DNA from: Cryptomeria japonica
Taxonomy: Eukaryota > Streptophyta > Pinopsida > Cupressales > Cupressaceae
Assembly (NCBI RefSeq): GCF_030272615.1
Contig: NC_081406.1
Span: 259,213,386-259,277,385, forward strand
DNA: 64,000 nt
Direction of reading: 5' to 3'
The notes under the pieces are model-generated. The model was not told where the DNA came from and did not search any database. It was given only the letters and a program-made list of their open reading frames with translations. Positions 23,506 to 36,000 of this stretch are shown one piece after another; within the stretch, counting starts at the first letter, position 1; each line of letters opens with the position of its first letter. The position numbers and the translations under genes are program-made.

Positions 23506-24550
23506 CTATTGAGGATGAATGTCATTTCTCGATGAAATATTTGTCACCTCAAAGACTGCAGTGATGCCAGAATCACAAGTTTTCTTCGTGTCATCCAACT
23601 TTTTTATGCGAAATTTATGACCATTGCAGCACATAGCATTGTGGTGTTTTACCTGCGATATGTCAAGCATGTAAAATTTATTGCATTGTGAGTTGATAAA
23701 CATATGGGTGATTAATAAATTTATTCATACTTGTTTATCTCTTAAACCATATGCTAAATCAATTTCCCTTTGCGTAACATTGGAATCTCCATTCCGATGT
23801 GCTTCTTTAACCAATGAAGCCACACCTTCCCATGTTAATGTGCATCCAGAATGTTGACAATGTTCAATCCATACCATCATCCAATTAAGATTGTTTGCAA
23901 TATACAAATGTAGTGCATCCCACTCTCAACCAACTGTACAAAAAATAAATAGACGTCTTACAATCGATTTATTTTAAAGATTAAGAATTAATTAACTACA
24001 ATAACATCTTATAATTACCTCTCACTTTCCTCAATCTACCTTTCCCCATCAAGTACTCCCCTTCAAATTTGTTAATGGTGTTGGGATCCCAAATGCAATC
24101 CACATGGATCTTTGTTGCAAACTTAGGAAGATATTCAGAAATGTACACCATAGTCTGGTATACCATATATACCTCCACCATAAAACCCTCAGGATGTGCT
24201 CTTTGTCGAACCAAAGCCTTCAAAAATTTCAAGTGCCTCTCAACCATCCACATTGACCTAGTGTGTACAGGTCCACACAATTCAATCTCCTCAACTTGGT
24301 GTATGAGGTAGTGTTCTTGTGCATTGAAAAAAGTTGGAGGTAGACACTTTTGCATTTCACACATTAAATGAGGAATTTTTCTCTTCCAATATTTTATATC
24401 ATCTTTATAGATTTCTTTACATGACAACCACCTACAAGGTATTCAAGATGCAAAAAAATATATGACATAAGAAGTAAAACAAATCACAAATATAATATCT
24501 ATACAACGAAATAAACAAATATCACTACTTACCTCATGTATTTTCCAAGA
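23506..24550 (-). pseudogene. CACTA TNP2 middle/C-terminal exons (DUF4218-like)
   Basis: 23996-24427 reads LPPTFFNAQEHYLIHQVEEIELCGPVHTRSMWMVERHLKFLK, ending in YISEYLPK, the PF13960 block of TNP2 proteins. It continues upstream into YVLPLSLPYDFDNN-like sequence (about 24545-24610). The next exons (23907-23725 and 23703-23506) carry LTWEGVASLVKEAHRNGDSNVTQREI and HNAMCCNGHKFRIKKLDDT, also found between PF13960 and PF13952 in this family. Confidence 0.85.
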
Positions 24551-24559
24551 TCATATATG

Positions 24560-26831
24560 ACTTGCTTGACATTATTGTCAAAGTCGTATGGGAGAGATAG
24601 AGGTAGAACGTACTGCAACAATTATAAAATTATCTTTTCATTTTTTTGTAACATAATGAAAAGTACACATACACGTAGTACTTAAATACATACTAAAAAC
24701 ACAAGAACATGAATTACCTTAATGAAGGTATGCCAATCATGCATTTTCATCCCTGGCCCAAATTCATTTTTCTTTGATATGAGATTGTTTATGTTCGTAG
24801 CAAATCCTATGGGAAATCGAATTTTTCGTATGACTTCTTTTATAGCATTGCTTTGCTAGTCTATTAATAACAAAGGAAGCTCACTTATATTAATCTGGTC
24901 TCCATGGCTATTTGATTGAATGACATTTATCATTGCATGATTGGAATCCTGAATGTCACTACATATTTTGACAATTTTTTCTTTGTCACGCCTTCCATCC
25001 AATATTTTCCATAATGTCTCTGTTATATTCTTTCCAATATGCATACTATCAAACAAATGAACAATTTGTTACTGCTCATAGTAGGGCAACCTACTAAATT
25101 GTTGGGGATAACTTTTTATTCCCTTAGGAAGGTGGTCATTTATGCCTTCACGACCTTCATGATCATCAATCACATCATCAGTAAACAAAACAAAATAGAA
25201 AAGATGTTTTATGACAAACCAATAGATGGAAGGGCATTACCTTGATGATTAATTCTATTATATTCCAACTTCCATAGGTGAGGTGTCATTCTTCGTGTCT
25301 TTGATGTATTCTCTTCTTTCCCATTGAAAAGATGTTTTTTCAGTATTTCGATACTTGTGATTTTTGTGCAGAAAGTGCCTATACTCATCAAACACCTACT
25401 TTCCTAAACTTTTTGAATGACGAGATTTCGTCTTTGGACCACAAACAAGACATGCAAATTTTCCCTTTATTTGAAGACCTACAAGATAATGTATAATTGG
25501 ATTAAATATGATAATTTTTTGAATTATAATGTTCATGCACAACTTAAACACTATAACATACCACAAAAATGTGTTAGCCCTGGGGCATCGTGTATTGTCT
25601 ATAGAAGCATCGCATGGAATTGAAATTGTCTTTGTCCTATTGGTCTAGAGACATCATACATAGTGACACCATTCCATAACTCCAACAACTCATCGATAAG
25701 AGGCTCAATATATACATTCATATCTTTAACTTGGTACTTACCTAATCGAATGAACAAAAACATTACATAATTATTATGACCATTTTATTGCAATATTTAT
25801 AATTAAATTTAGACGACTATATTTAACTGATAAAATACCTAGAACAATCATTGCCAACATTATGTGCTCCCTCTTTATTGACATCCATGGAGGAATGTTA
25901 TTATTGATAACAAAAACAAGCCACACTGAGTAAACAGATCTCATCTCTCCAAATGGATTGACACCGTCCACTGCCAATGAAAGCCTAAGATTACGAGGTT
26001 CTTCTTTAAAGTGTGGCCACTTTTTCTCTATGTCCATAAATGCTGAACCATCCACAGACATTCAAATAATGTCATCTCGACTTCTATTGCATGCATGGTA
26101 ATCCATAAATTGTACCAAGCTAGTGCGCTTGAATAATCGTTGCATCCGTGGAATAATGGGCATATAGCGAAGAACCTTGCGAGGAACCCTTTTTGTTATT
26201 TGATCTATTTGATATCTACTGATATGACATTCAGGGCATTCAGTTCAAAATTCATGTTGTTTGTGCTATATAATATGATCATTGGGACAAGCATCTATTA
26301 CTTGATACTCCATTCCAATATCTTTCATAACGGCAGATAATTCTCGGTATGAGCGAGGTAGAATATTTGATGGTGGTAACAAAAACTCACCTATCAATCT
26401 ACAACAACAAAATATAATTTGTTATAATAAAGAATATTAATGGTACAACATGATTCACAGTTTATTATGACATATATGACATGCCTTAACATACATGACA
26501 TTGTTATGTTGGATAAACCATTCATAACCTTCAATTTCACCAACAACAATACAACAAAGAGAAGAGTTGCCTGTGAGCCTTCGTAAAGGGCCTCAGATGC
26601 CTTCTTAAGTAGAGGGACATCATGAACAACATCAAGGTCATCTTCATCATCATGATCAGCTGTGTGAGTGCTAAATGAGTCATGGATCAATGTATTTGTA
26701 CCATCATCTTCAATTGTGTTTTCTGGCTCATGATCGTCATCTTCCATGGGATCATTATCTTCAGCTTCAATATTCACACCTCCATGTTTGTCCACTTTGA
26801 AAACCATATTCTCAGGGTTTTGTTGATCCAT
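24560..26831 (-). pseudogene. CACTA TNP2 transposase core (PF02992-like)
   Basis: In order on the minus strand: an acidic N-terminal stretch, then ASEALYEGSQATLLFVVLLL and LKVMNGLSN (26600-26510); ILPRSYRELSAVMKDIGMEYQVIDACPNDHIIY (about 26360-26265); IIPRMQRLFK; DGSAFMDIEKKWPHF and LSLAVDGVNPFGEM (about 26060-25900); the pieces KDMNVYIEPLIDELLELWNGV (about 25735-25670) and GKFACLVCGPKTKSR (about 25465-25415); MFDSMHIGKNITETLWKILDG (25056 on). These are the standard TNP2 blocks. It is split by introns and several stops; no complete frame remains. Confidence 0.9.
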
Positions 26832-26915
26832 ACCATGTGCTTCGGGGTGCTCAACCTATATAAAATTGATATACATAAATAAACTGTGATCATGATCTCA
26901 TCATCACGTGATTTA

Positions 26916-27161
26916 TTATGTATATAAATTATCAAAACAATATAATGAAAAACTCACCAATGGATGATAATCATGTCCACCTTCAATGTGACCATGTAGC
27001 CTACAATGTTTCTTCGCCGTTTTGATTAGAATTCTTCTAGTCTTTAACCCCTTACAAATTTTGCACGGACAATAACATTTTCCATCACCTTTTCTTTTCA
27101 AGTTAGACCACAATCTAGCAATTGTCTCCTTATTTTGTTGTCCGTTGATATTGTCTGGCAT
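26916..27161 (-). pseudogene. CACTA TNP2 N-terminal transposase-associated domain (PF13963-like)
   Basis: First exon of TNP2. CYCPCKICKGLK...HCRLHGHIEGGHDYHPLV keeps the Cys/His pattern of the N-terminal zinc-finger-like domain of CACTA transposases. A GT donor follows near 26955. It marks the 5' end of the coding region; the terminal inverted repeats of the element were not located with confidence. Confidence 0.75.
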
Positions 27162-27164
27162 GGT

Positions 27165-28670
27165 CTTTCTTCACAAGCAAGAAAATAGAAATTATTATCT
27201 GACATGGTCTTTCCCTCAGGAGCTGGCAGATCTTGCTTCCATACTTTAATTCTGTTTTCTCAAAGGACAATCCTAAAAATCCATGCATTGAAAACAACTT
27301 TTTACACCTTTGTTGGTTATGGTGGCATCACAGAGAGTTTACATCAATAAATGAAGAACATGCCAATGCTTTTAATGCAGCAGTAGAAATCTATCTCTTA
27401 TTCAATATCTCTAGTGAAACCCCCATGATCTTTTGTTGGAGTAGAATTTGTTATATTCTAGAAAGGGTCTTGTCCTTTGTTGATGGGATAGTCATCTACC
27501 TCAAGAAATAACTGTTCTTTTCTCCAACAAGAAGTGGAACTAAATGAAGATCTAGCACCATGAAATGAATCCTCAAAAGGATTACTATAGTTAGTTTTGG
27601 TAGATAATGATCTGGGTAAAATACTAATGTGTCTTTACGAAACATTATGTACTAGCTTAGCATACTCTAACAACTTTGATGCAACATGCTACATCCAATT
27701 AAGTCTCCATCGGTATCTCTATTGTGTTTATGGATTGGGATTCAATGTACTCTTTTTATACACAGATTTTACTTTCAACTGAGGAGGTTTGTATGTACTT
27801 ACTTGTCTTTCGATTGTATCCCTATTTCAAGAATTTCTTCTATCAACAAATCATTTGTTTTAAGTTGTACAAGTGGAAGCTTGAACATGCCTTCCATGCT
27901 AGCCTTGTTGATACGTTCAACACCATCTTGTGCAACAAATCTTTAGAACTCCATTTTTCTGAATTGAAGAGTGAGTAGTAGGGACAATCTAGGACACTTA
28001 CAAAGGTTTTGCAAGAGAGATAAATAGACCTAAATATTATGGCTTAATAATGATCAATAGGTAAATAGATAAGAAACTCTCAATATCAAAATGACTTTCT
28101 CAATTGTCTTTACTAGAAATGGATAGATCTGCTAATAATGGCTTTATGACTATATGCCAACTTTAGACTCAATCCAAGAAGAGCTAGAACTAATATGTGA
28201 TATCTAGATTTATGATCTCTATAATATAACGATCCCATAATTATGTTTCCACGCATCTATACCACAACACAAACATCATGCTAGTGTTCAGCCATAGCAA
28301 TTGATATCCTAATTATAGAATGTGAAATATGCACATAACTATGAATAAAGATTAAGAAAAACAAAGAAAGATGCTTATTGCAAACATAAATGACTAATGG
28401 ACAAGAATTGAATTCATTGTAGATAGTTTTGAATATCAAATTCACTTATTTGTGTGCATTTAGTAACTCATGTACTTGTGGCCAACCATTTATCTCTTTC
28501 ATAAATTCACACTTATTAATAACATTAAATGGCTGAGTAATTATGTTTTAGTTGAAATTGAAAATAAAATATTTTTTTTCAGGACAACTCACACTATTCC
28601 CTATCATATTTTAGACTCTCGGTTTTGTTAGTAGTAGTTTGATGTCTTTGGAGCTGATCATTGCATTTCT
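27165..28670. other. No recognisable gene
   Basis: AT-rich sequence between the CACTA transposase and the PPR pseudogene. Short plus-strand ORFs at 27233-27511 and 27686-27978 have no family I recognise and no start context or neighbours supporting them. Confidence 0.5.
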
Positions 28671-28676
28671 TTAGTT

Positions 28677-29440
28677 ATGTTTGCTAGCCTACTGCCAGCC
28701 TGTGCCAAAATGGGAGGTTTGGAACAGGGTATGGACATCCATCAAAGCATAAAAGATAGAGGAATTTTGTCAGATGTAGTTGCAACTGCACAAAATGGAT
28801 TTGTTGAGAAGACTCTAGAAACTTTCAAGCAAATGCAATCAATAGGTGTAAAGCCAAATTCCACGACTGTTGCTACTATCCTCCCTGCTTGTGCGAAAAT
28901 GGGAGATTTGGAATAGGGTATGGACATTCATCAAAGCATAAAGGATAGGGAAATTTTGTCAGATGTTGTAGTTGTAACTGCCCTGGTAGACATGTATGAA
29001 AAATGTGGAAGCATAGACAAGGCACGTGAATTGTTTGATAGAATGCCTGAAAGAAATGTTGTCTCGTGGACTGCAACGATTGTTGGATATGCACAAAATG
29101 GATTTGTCGAAAAGGCTTTAGACACTTTCAAGCAAATGAAATTGGAAGGCATAAAGCCAAATTCCACAACCTTTGCCAGCATCCTCCCTGCCTGTGAAAA
29201 AATGGGAGCTTTGGAATAGGGTATGGACATCCATCAAAGCATAATGGATAGAGGAATTTTGTTAGGTGTTGTACTTGCAAATGCCCTGCTTGACATGAAT
29301 GCAAAATGTGGAAACATGGGCAAGGCTCGTGAATTGTTTTGATATGATGCTGCAAAGAGATGTGATCTCATGTGAACAATCAACATGCGCGTATATGGGA
29401 GGAAGGGATTGCTGATACAAAATTGAAGGCTCACTCCTTA
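28677..29440 (+). pseudogene. Pentatricopeptide repeat (PLS-class) protein pseudogene fragment
   Basis: The translation shows three successive PPR blocks: NSTT(F/V)A(S/T)ILPACAKMG.LE.GMDIHQSIKDR, VTALVDMYEKCGSIDKARELFDRM and RNVVSWTATIVGYAQNGFVEKAL. These are hallmarks of land-plant PLS proteins, which bind organellar RNA. The repeat unit is 303 bp (101 codons); the first unit has lost 114 bp (38 codons) in frame. TAG stops at 28914 and 29217 sit exactly where the first unit has CAG (28725). An extra T near 29340 shifts the frame inside ELFD. Neither a start with a transit peptide nor an E/DYW end is present, so this is an internal fragment. Confidence 0.9.
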
Positions 29441-29661
29441 ATCACAGTTCTATGGTTTAACGAGATTAAACTAGGACAATTAACCACCACATTTATATTT
29501 TTTGCAACAAGAAATTAAAAACTAGGGCAATTTGAATCTGCCTCCTGCATGGGATTGCCTTCGACGCGGGTTTGATGTTCTTGGGGGTTGAAGTATCCAC
29601 GGATGCCTACGCAGGATTGCAATTCACAAATGAATTCCTCACCTCTTTTTTTATTTTGTAA

Positions 29662-29850
29662 TGGCCGCTTTCGTCAGAATTACGATGAACTCAAGCACTT
29701 TTTTGAAAAAAAGAAAATTCTCATTGCTAATGCCTTCTTTGTCAAAACCAAATGGGTAATTTCCGTCAAAATTATGACGAATGCGAGCATTTTTTCAAAA
29801 AAAATCAAATTTGGCCACAATATACCTTCTTTGTCGGAAACCTCAGTCGA
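29662..29850. repeat. 92-bp tandem duplication
   Basis: CGTCAGAATTACGATGAACTC..CCTTCTTTGTC (from 29672) is repeated with changes as CGTCAAAATTATGACGAATGC..CCTTCTTTGTC (from 29764). The period is 92 bp from both anchors. Confidence 0.7.
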
Positions 29851-30024
29851 AAATCTAGTCCAAATGTATTAGTGTCACTTTAATCAAACTCTGTTTAGCT
29901 TCATCGCTTCAAATCAAGCTAAACACCTCGATCTTTATCTGGTTCATGATCAATCAAGTTCAGAACTAGCATTTCCTAGACATCAACTATTCTTTGAACC
30001 AATGCATTGTTCACACATTAATTC

Positions 30025-30037
30025 AAAGAGGGGCAAA
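30025..30037 (+). other. Polypurine tract before a long LTR
   Basis: AAAGAGGGGCAAA directly precedes TGTAATACCC at 30038, as in plant Ty3/gypsy elements, where the purine tract abuts the 3' LTR. Confidence 0.6.
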
Positions 30038-33000
30038 TGTAATACCCTAAAAATGGTCATCTAAAACATGGGCCCCTAATCTCGACAACATCACCAAGGT
30101 CCTAATCAAGGGCAATTAAATCAATCTTGAGCACATTATTAATTCTTTAATCATCAAATGTCACATGGCAAATCAATTACTCAATATTAATTAAATATTT
30201 ATTTAATTAATTGAATCACTCCAAGAATATCATTTTGATCAATTATCCTATTTATTTTATTAAATATCCTTGCATATTTAATTAAATAAATAAATTTTCC
30301 ATTTAATCATGCAAAAAAGGAATTAATTTATTACAAAAGATGAATTAATTACAAAGCAAAAGTTAAATTGAAAATAAAATAAAAGAACTGAATTGAGAGA
30401 GAAATCAAACTTGAGATATGATTTCTTTTTTCTAAATTTAGAACTTGAAACTAGAAAAGCAATTAATTGAATTATTGATTATTCTCTAAAATTGGAACTC
30501 AAAGCTTTTTAGAAAAAGAAGTTCAGTTGCATTGAAAAGACTCTTTTCTTGAATAAATAAAAGAATTATCTATTTTTATCACAAATTCATGGAATTAATT
30601 TAATATTATTTTCTAATGCAACTTGAACTTCTTATCTAAATGCATTTCAATTAAACTATAATTGGAATCTATCTCAAGGTTAACCGAACCTGATTTCTCA
30701 ATTATTTAAATTAATCCTAAATTGTGCTTTTTCATCATCTCTCTTGAGAATTCTCTATAAATTCAGTATTCAGCTCTGATTCAAAAGCTACCTCAGAGAT
30801 TTTTGAGAACACGCTTGGAGATTATTATTACGCTGATTTTTGCTCTGGAGTCATCGAATATATTGTGCTTTTTTAGATTATTTGCTTCCATATTTAGTTT
30901 ATCATTATTGTTTGAATTCGTTATTGCTTGAATTTTTCATCCATCTTGCATCCATTTTAGCTTAATATCATGCTCATATAGATTAAATCCTTCGTCTTGG
31001 TGTAGTCTATTCACTGGTATTGCTTATAAAAATCTGAGAGTAATCTTATACTCGCATCTTTTAGAAGGCAATTGGTCGATTTGTTATGGTTTTATTATTT
31101 ATGCTTATATATGTCTAACCATACATGTAATGACTTAATTGAAGTGTTGTGTCCTATAGATACAGATCCTTATTTCACTTTTTCACACACACAGGTTCCT
31201 TATCTTTTGTTTATTTTCAGCTTTTGAATTTCTTTGTGTGTTTGCTTCACGTTTGATAATGCCTTCCGAGAGTTGGGTAGAATGTTCCATTTTATATAGT
31301 TTTTTAAGGTGGTATTTAGATTAATATATGGGTTTAAACTTTATAATAAATAGGTGTTTGTATAGTGTATTCAGAGAAATATTTAGTCTCCTGTATATTG
31401 CCATTCACGGTATTGAGAAGTCTAGATTCATGGTTTGTTGTTGTGAATTCTTTGTGTTTTTTTTAGGGTTGTGCATATGGTGTTTTTTTGGTGTGGTATT
31501 GATTTTATTTGTTGTTGGTAGTGTTACTTGTGTGATTTAGACTCAAATGGAGTCTATGTGTGTGAGTTCTGGGTCTCATAGCTATGGGATAAGTCTTGAG
31601 ATTTCTCTTAGTGATTTATTTAACTTTAATCTATTTATTCCTTCTTGCTTGTCGGGTCTAGGAGACCTCTTCCATATGATTTTCATGGTCTTTCGATCTG
31701 AGTCCAATTTTAAATTTTCACTGCAAGTTTTTCATTTTTTTTTTGTGCACATGCGTGAAACTAGAAAATGCGTTAACCCTGTAGAGATATGCGTGAACCT
31801 ATTAAATGAATGAGTGAACCTTTATGACAAATGTGTTAACCGAATTTATATATGCATGAAACCTATGGTAAATGCGTTGTCTTGTTAGTCAAATACGTGA
31901 TCCAATTAGACAAACGTTATCCAATCAAGTAGAAGTGTGGTTTCAGATTGTAAACGCATTGTCCAGCGTCACAAGGGCGCGACCCTCCCCATCTTAAGTG
32001 TTTTCGTTGTTTTGCCCCATCAGATTTGTATTTTTGGGTTTGGTTTTATTCTAGAGGCATTTTGGGGAGTTTGTAGATGTTTTCCAATGATAGTTATTTA
32101 TTAGTTTGTTGCAATTTTACATTTTCTATGCTTTGGAATTCTTGCTTTGATTATTGTTGAAGATTTGAGTTCTCTTTATATTGATACATTGCGATTGAGA
32201 AGATTGCATTGTTGTTGAGACAACAGGTTGATATATTTTATAGATAGAATACTTCATATTTGATATTCTATGGATTTCCACATTGAGGCTCATATTGCTT
32301 TGTATTGGATGTAAGCCCTTTGCTCTCTTTAGCCATGGTTTTCCTTGTATGTTTATGTATTGCGTGGCTGCATGATGAGGTTGTGGATCTCTTCTTGTAA
32401 CTTTGAATTGGAGCCTCTTTTCCTTTGTTTGTTTTCAGAGCATGTAGGGGGAGTGGGCTTTCATATAATGACTGAAGTCACGAGAGATAAGAAGTTAAGT
32501 TTATAAGCCTTCTGTCTACACTACTAGGGAACATGGGAGTTTTACTTTGTTTAAACAAGTGATAACATTAATAATGAATTAGTTGGGTTGCGTAATTAGG
32601 AGTCATTTAAATAAAATAATTAATTGGTTGGACCTCAAGACTCGATCCTAGGGAGGATGTTTTAGGATGGGCTTGAGAAGACCACTACGGTGGTAAGTCA
32701 ATCTCCCTTGGTTCTCTCATAGGGAGATGACTCCACATGTATATCAAGTGATTTTTTTCCTAGAAGGGTTGTTTTGGCTATTGGTATTGGAGGATGGCAT
32801 GTGATAACACTCCACTCCTACATGTGTCCTTTGTTTACTGCATTTATCCTTGTTCATTGTTATGCCTCTGGAAGTTTGATTTGTGATTATTTTGTGATGG
32901 TTATTTAAGCTAGTGTTGTGATGTTCTTGAGATTGAGTTCCTTTGGTAGATAAGTGTCAAACTGGGTCTAAAGTACATGTTGGGACCTTGTGTCATCTCC

Positions 33001-34863
33001 TAGCACGGGGGGTGGTTCCTTGTACGTTCCACATTGGTCAGGTGGTTGGGGCTATTTGCCATTGGGATATATTCTTGTTGGTGTTCTTCATGTGTGGATG
33101 TGGACTTCTTCTCATATGGATGTATTGCAACACTTGGATGTATCATATTGCAGATTTATGTAATTGTATCTTATGGTTATGGGATGTAAATACTTGTAAT
33201 GAAAGTAGTTGGAAACTTTTTATGTATGTAAATGGAACTTGTAAGGAGTTGAGCTACTCAAGATGTAATATTAATGTGATTGTAAATGTATATATATGCT
33301 AGTTAATGCCTTAGAGAATTGATGTAGGAATATAAGTGTTATGATAGGTTATGTGATGAGACTATCTTATAATGATTGTTGATGTGAATACAGATTAGAT
33401 TAATGATGCTCATTTTGTAAAGTTTATGTAATTCCATGGTATTATGTGTCTTAAGGAAAAGGTTTATGATTTGAAAGATGAATTGAATAGTATAGGAATA
33501 TATGTATTTATTTTCAATGAGAATGCTTATTTGGTGATCTCATTGTGATTTACCTTGCATGGTTTCATAAGAAGTACAATCAATATTGTGAAAATAGAAT
33601 GTATGTTCATACATAAGATAGGATTTGATAGGAAATCTAAGTTGGTAATTAAGATGATAATTGAAGTAAGATTATATGGTTTGCATTGTAATTGAGTATT
33701 AGGTCTATAAGTAGTATGATGAGATCTTATATGTTGTGATGGTGGAAATGATTGTGATGTAATGAATTAGTCATTGAGATAGATATATAATGCACACATT
33801 GTATGAATGGCTTTAATAAAATTATTGATGGTCTTGGCAATGGTTGATACTAAATCCCAATAATAAATAGGTAAATAGTAAGATGAATAGATTATCTTAA
33901 ATATTAAGGGATGAATTTTTATTATAGTATTGAAATAAGATATAGGTACCTCTTTTAGTATTCATGTAATACTTAGTTAATGATGTTATTGCATATTAAG
34001 TTGGAGTAGCGTGCATATCTAAGAAAAGAATAAGTTTGACATTTAGTCCTTGCAATATGAATTTAGTATTCATATTAAGGAAATGGTCATATTAGGCATA
34101 AAAGCTAATATGTGGTTTCGATGCATGATAAAGAGTAAAAGAAGAATTTTATAATGATGTACTAAGGATTAATTAATCATGTTAGTTGCAAATGCTCAGG
34201 TGGTTTATGTTTGGTTAAGGGTTTAGGAACATTTATAATTAGAGTTAAGAATGAGCTTTAGCCAATGGTTTAATCTTGAATTTCTTGTCATGTGGTTTAA
34301 TGAATTTGATTGTCTGCATATCGTCTAGGAAAGTGTGCATTATTCATACAAAGAAAGTGATTATCATGTGTTCATATCCTTTAGTAGTAGAACATTGATA
34401 GAATAGGATGCATCAATGAAATTGTAGTTGCCTATCATGCCAAGTAAAATAGAATAGAAAGAGATGCATAAGTGCATGTTCATGGATTCAATGGATCAGT
34501 AGTAATTGTAGATTGGATAGAAGTGCTTGAATTGCTTTTGTGCTTGGTTAAATGGATAAGTGCCAATGAATGCCATTTGCTGAATAAAATGTCATGGTTT
34601 TGGATAGTTGAGTAATTAATGACGTTAAAATACCCTAGGGAGGTAGTTGTAATGATTGTTGTGTTATTTCTCTTGCGTTTTGATTAAGTGAAAGGTGGTT
34701 TATATGATGTTCACTTAGATTTATTAATTATTGTATGTTAGTTACACTGTTTAGATGATGTTTGTATGTTGCATTAATTGATTCTAAGATAATAAAAAAT
34801 TATTGTCTTCATTAGTGAGTTAGATAACTTAATTTTCTCTAGGGTATTTTGGCGGGTGTTACA
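30038..34863 (+). repeat. Candidate very long (about 4.8 kb) gypsy-type 3' LTR
   Basis: The left end TGTAATACCC follows a polypurine tract; the right end reads GGGTATTTTGGCGGGTGTTACA. The ends are imperfect inverted repeats beginning TG and ending CA. A plus-strand TATA (CTCTATAAATTCA, about 30755) lies roughly 0.7 kb in. No coding frame is present over the whole stretch. No target duplication was found (GCAAA left, AGAAC right), so the right end may belong to another element. A 21-bp minisatellite lies inside. Confidence 0.4.
31751..31965. repeat. 21-bp minisatellite, about 10 degenerate copies
   Basis: ATGCGT-like anchors start at 31751, 31768, 31789, 31810, 31831, 31852, 31872, 31893, 31913, 31934 and 31953, almost all 20-21 bp apart. 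The rough unit is AATGCGTGAACCTATTAGA. Confidence 0.8.
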
Positions 34864-35119
34864 AGAACATTTATGGAAAATTTTCATAAATTGATCAACC
34901 ATACATACCAAGTGGTAAGCATAATAGTTTCAGACATTAAGAGACACTTTCCCACCTATAACTATCTTATCAATAGTCAAATTAGTATAAAATTACTCTT
35001 TTGTACATCAAAAAGAGATTCAATTAGATTATTACTTTTCAAAGTAGATTACTATTATGATGCATGTGTGTTGTCAACATGCACAATTGGATTTGGATAG
35101 TGTTGATATTTCATTTGAG

Positions 35120-36000
35120 GAACAAATCATTAAGAAATAATTCCACTTCTATATTAGTGATGATAAGGAGAATGACACACATTTTGTAGAACATTTCTTT
35201 TAGAAGTTTTTTGAATATTTGGTAAACAAAGGCATAAAAGTTGATAAGAAAAATTGTTTGGTTGATGGATGTAAGTTACAATTCAAATCATCAAATCCAT
35301 TTTGTGCACTATGTAGATATCATCAAAATGGCAAAATACCACATGTTTCAAGTTTCTTTGAGATTGGGCATGGAAAGGGTGAACATGATGGTGTAGGAGC
35401 TTGTATTAAACATGCTCTAAGATAGAATCAAATCAATTATATAGGAGATTGTATAGATGATGCACATAATATTGTTGAATGGTGTAAGAAACAATTTGCA
35501 CCAAATGATCCTAGTTCATCATCAAGAGCATATAGGTCCATTCAATATAGGGTGTTTTGGGAGATATTAGATATGTGATCTTTTGAAAGTTTATTATGGT
35601 TGAATCAAAATTTAAAAAATATTGCTTAGTATTAAATTAAATATGTTTAATTTTTTTTAAAATGTACATTTTGAAGGTGTGGATAGAACAACTTGATGCA
35701 TGGATGCAAGAGGGTAGGGAATACAAGATCTTTGTATTATGTCATGAGTATAGATAATTGCCCATGGAAATTGTACATTAGGGATTAATCATGTTTTTGT
35801 TGTGACTATGTTTTGGAAAACTATGAAAAATGCATCAACCAAGAGCTTGGATATGTTAGTGAATGGAATATGGTGCCACTAGTTGTTACTAATGCATACG
35901 ATGAAGATGAGGATAAAATATTTGAAGGCATTCCCCTAATTTCTAGTGATTATGATCATATTTCTGGACTAGTTAAAAAAGGTATGTGCACACGTATATA
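35120..36000 (+). pseudogene. Broken transposase-like gene with VDGC..QFK and HGKGEHDG motifs
   Basis: Coding pieces in one direction: FVEHFF (about 35180), KNCLVDGCKLQFKSSNPFCALCRYH, FFEIGHGKGEHDGVGACIKHALR (35219-35425), then after TAG DCIDDAHNIVEWCKKQFAPND (about 35448-35510) and NYEKCINQELGYVSEWNMVPLVV (about 35817-35890). The combination of (S/V)DGC..QFK followed by FF..(G/S)HGKG..DG is one I associate with uncharacterised transposase-like proteins in plants and animals; I cannot name the family. The stops and the AT-rich gap (35570-35700, perhaps an intron) make it a likely pseudogene. Confidence 0.5.

Noticed and set aside
27233-27980. Plus-strand ORFs of 61-92 codons
   Set aside because: No recognised motifs, AT-driven composition, no splice or promoter context.
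31751-31965. CRISPR-like array
   Set aside because: Units are degenerate 21-mers with no distinct repeat/spacer division, in plant DNA.
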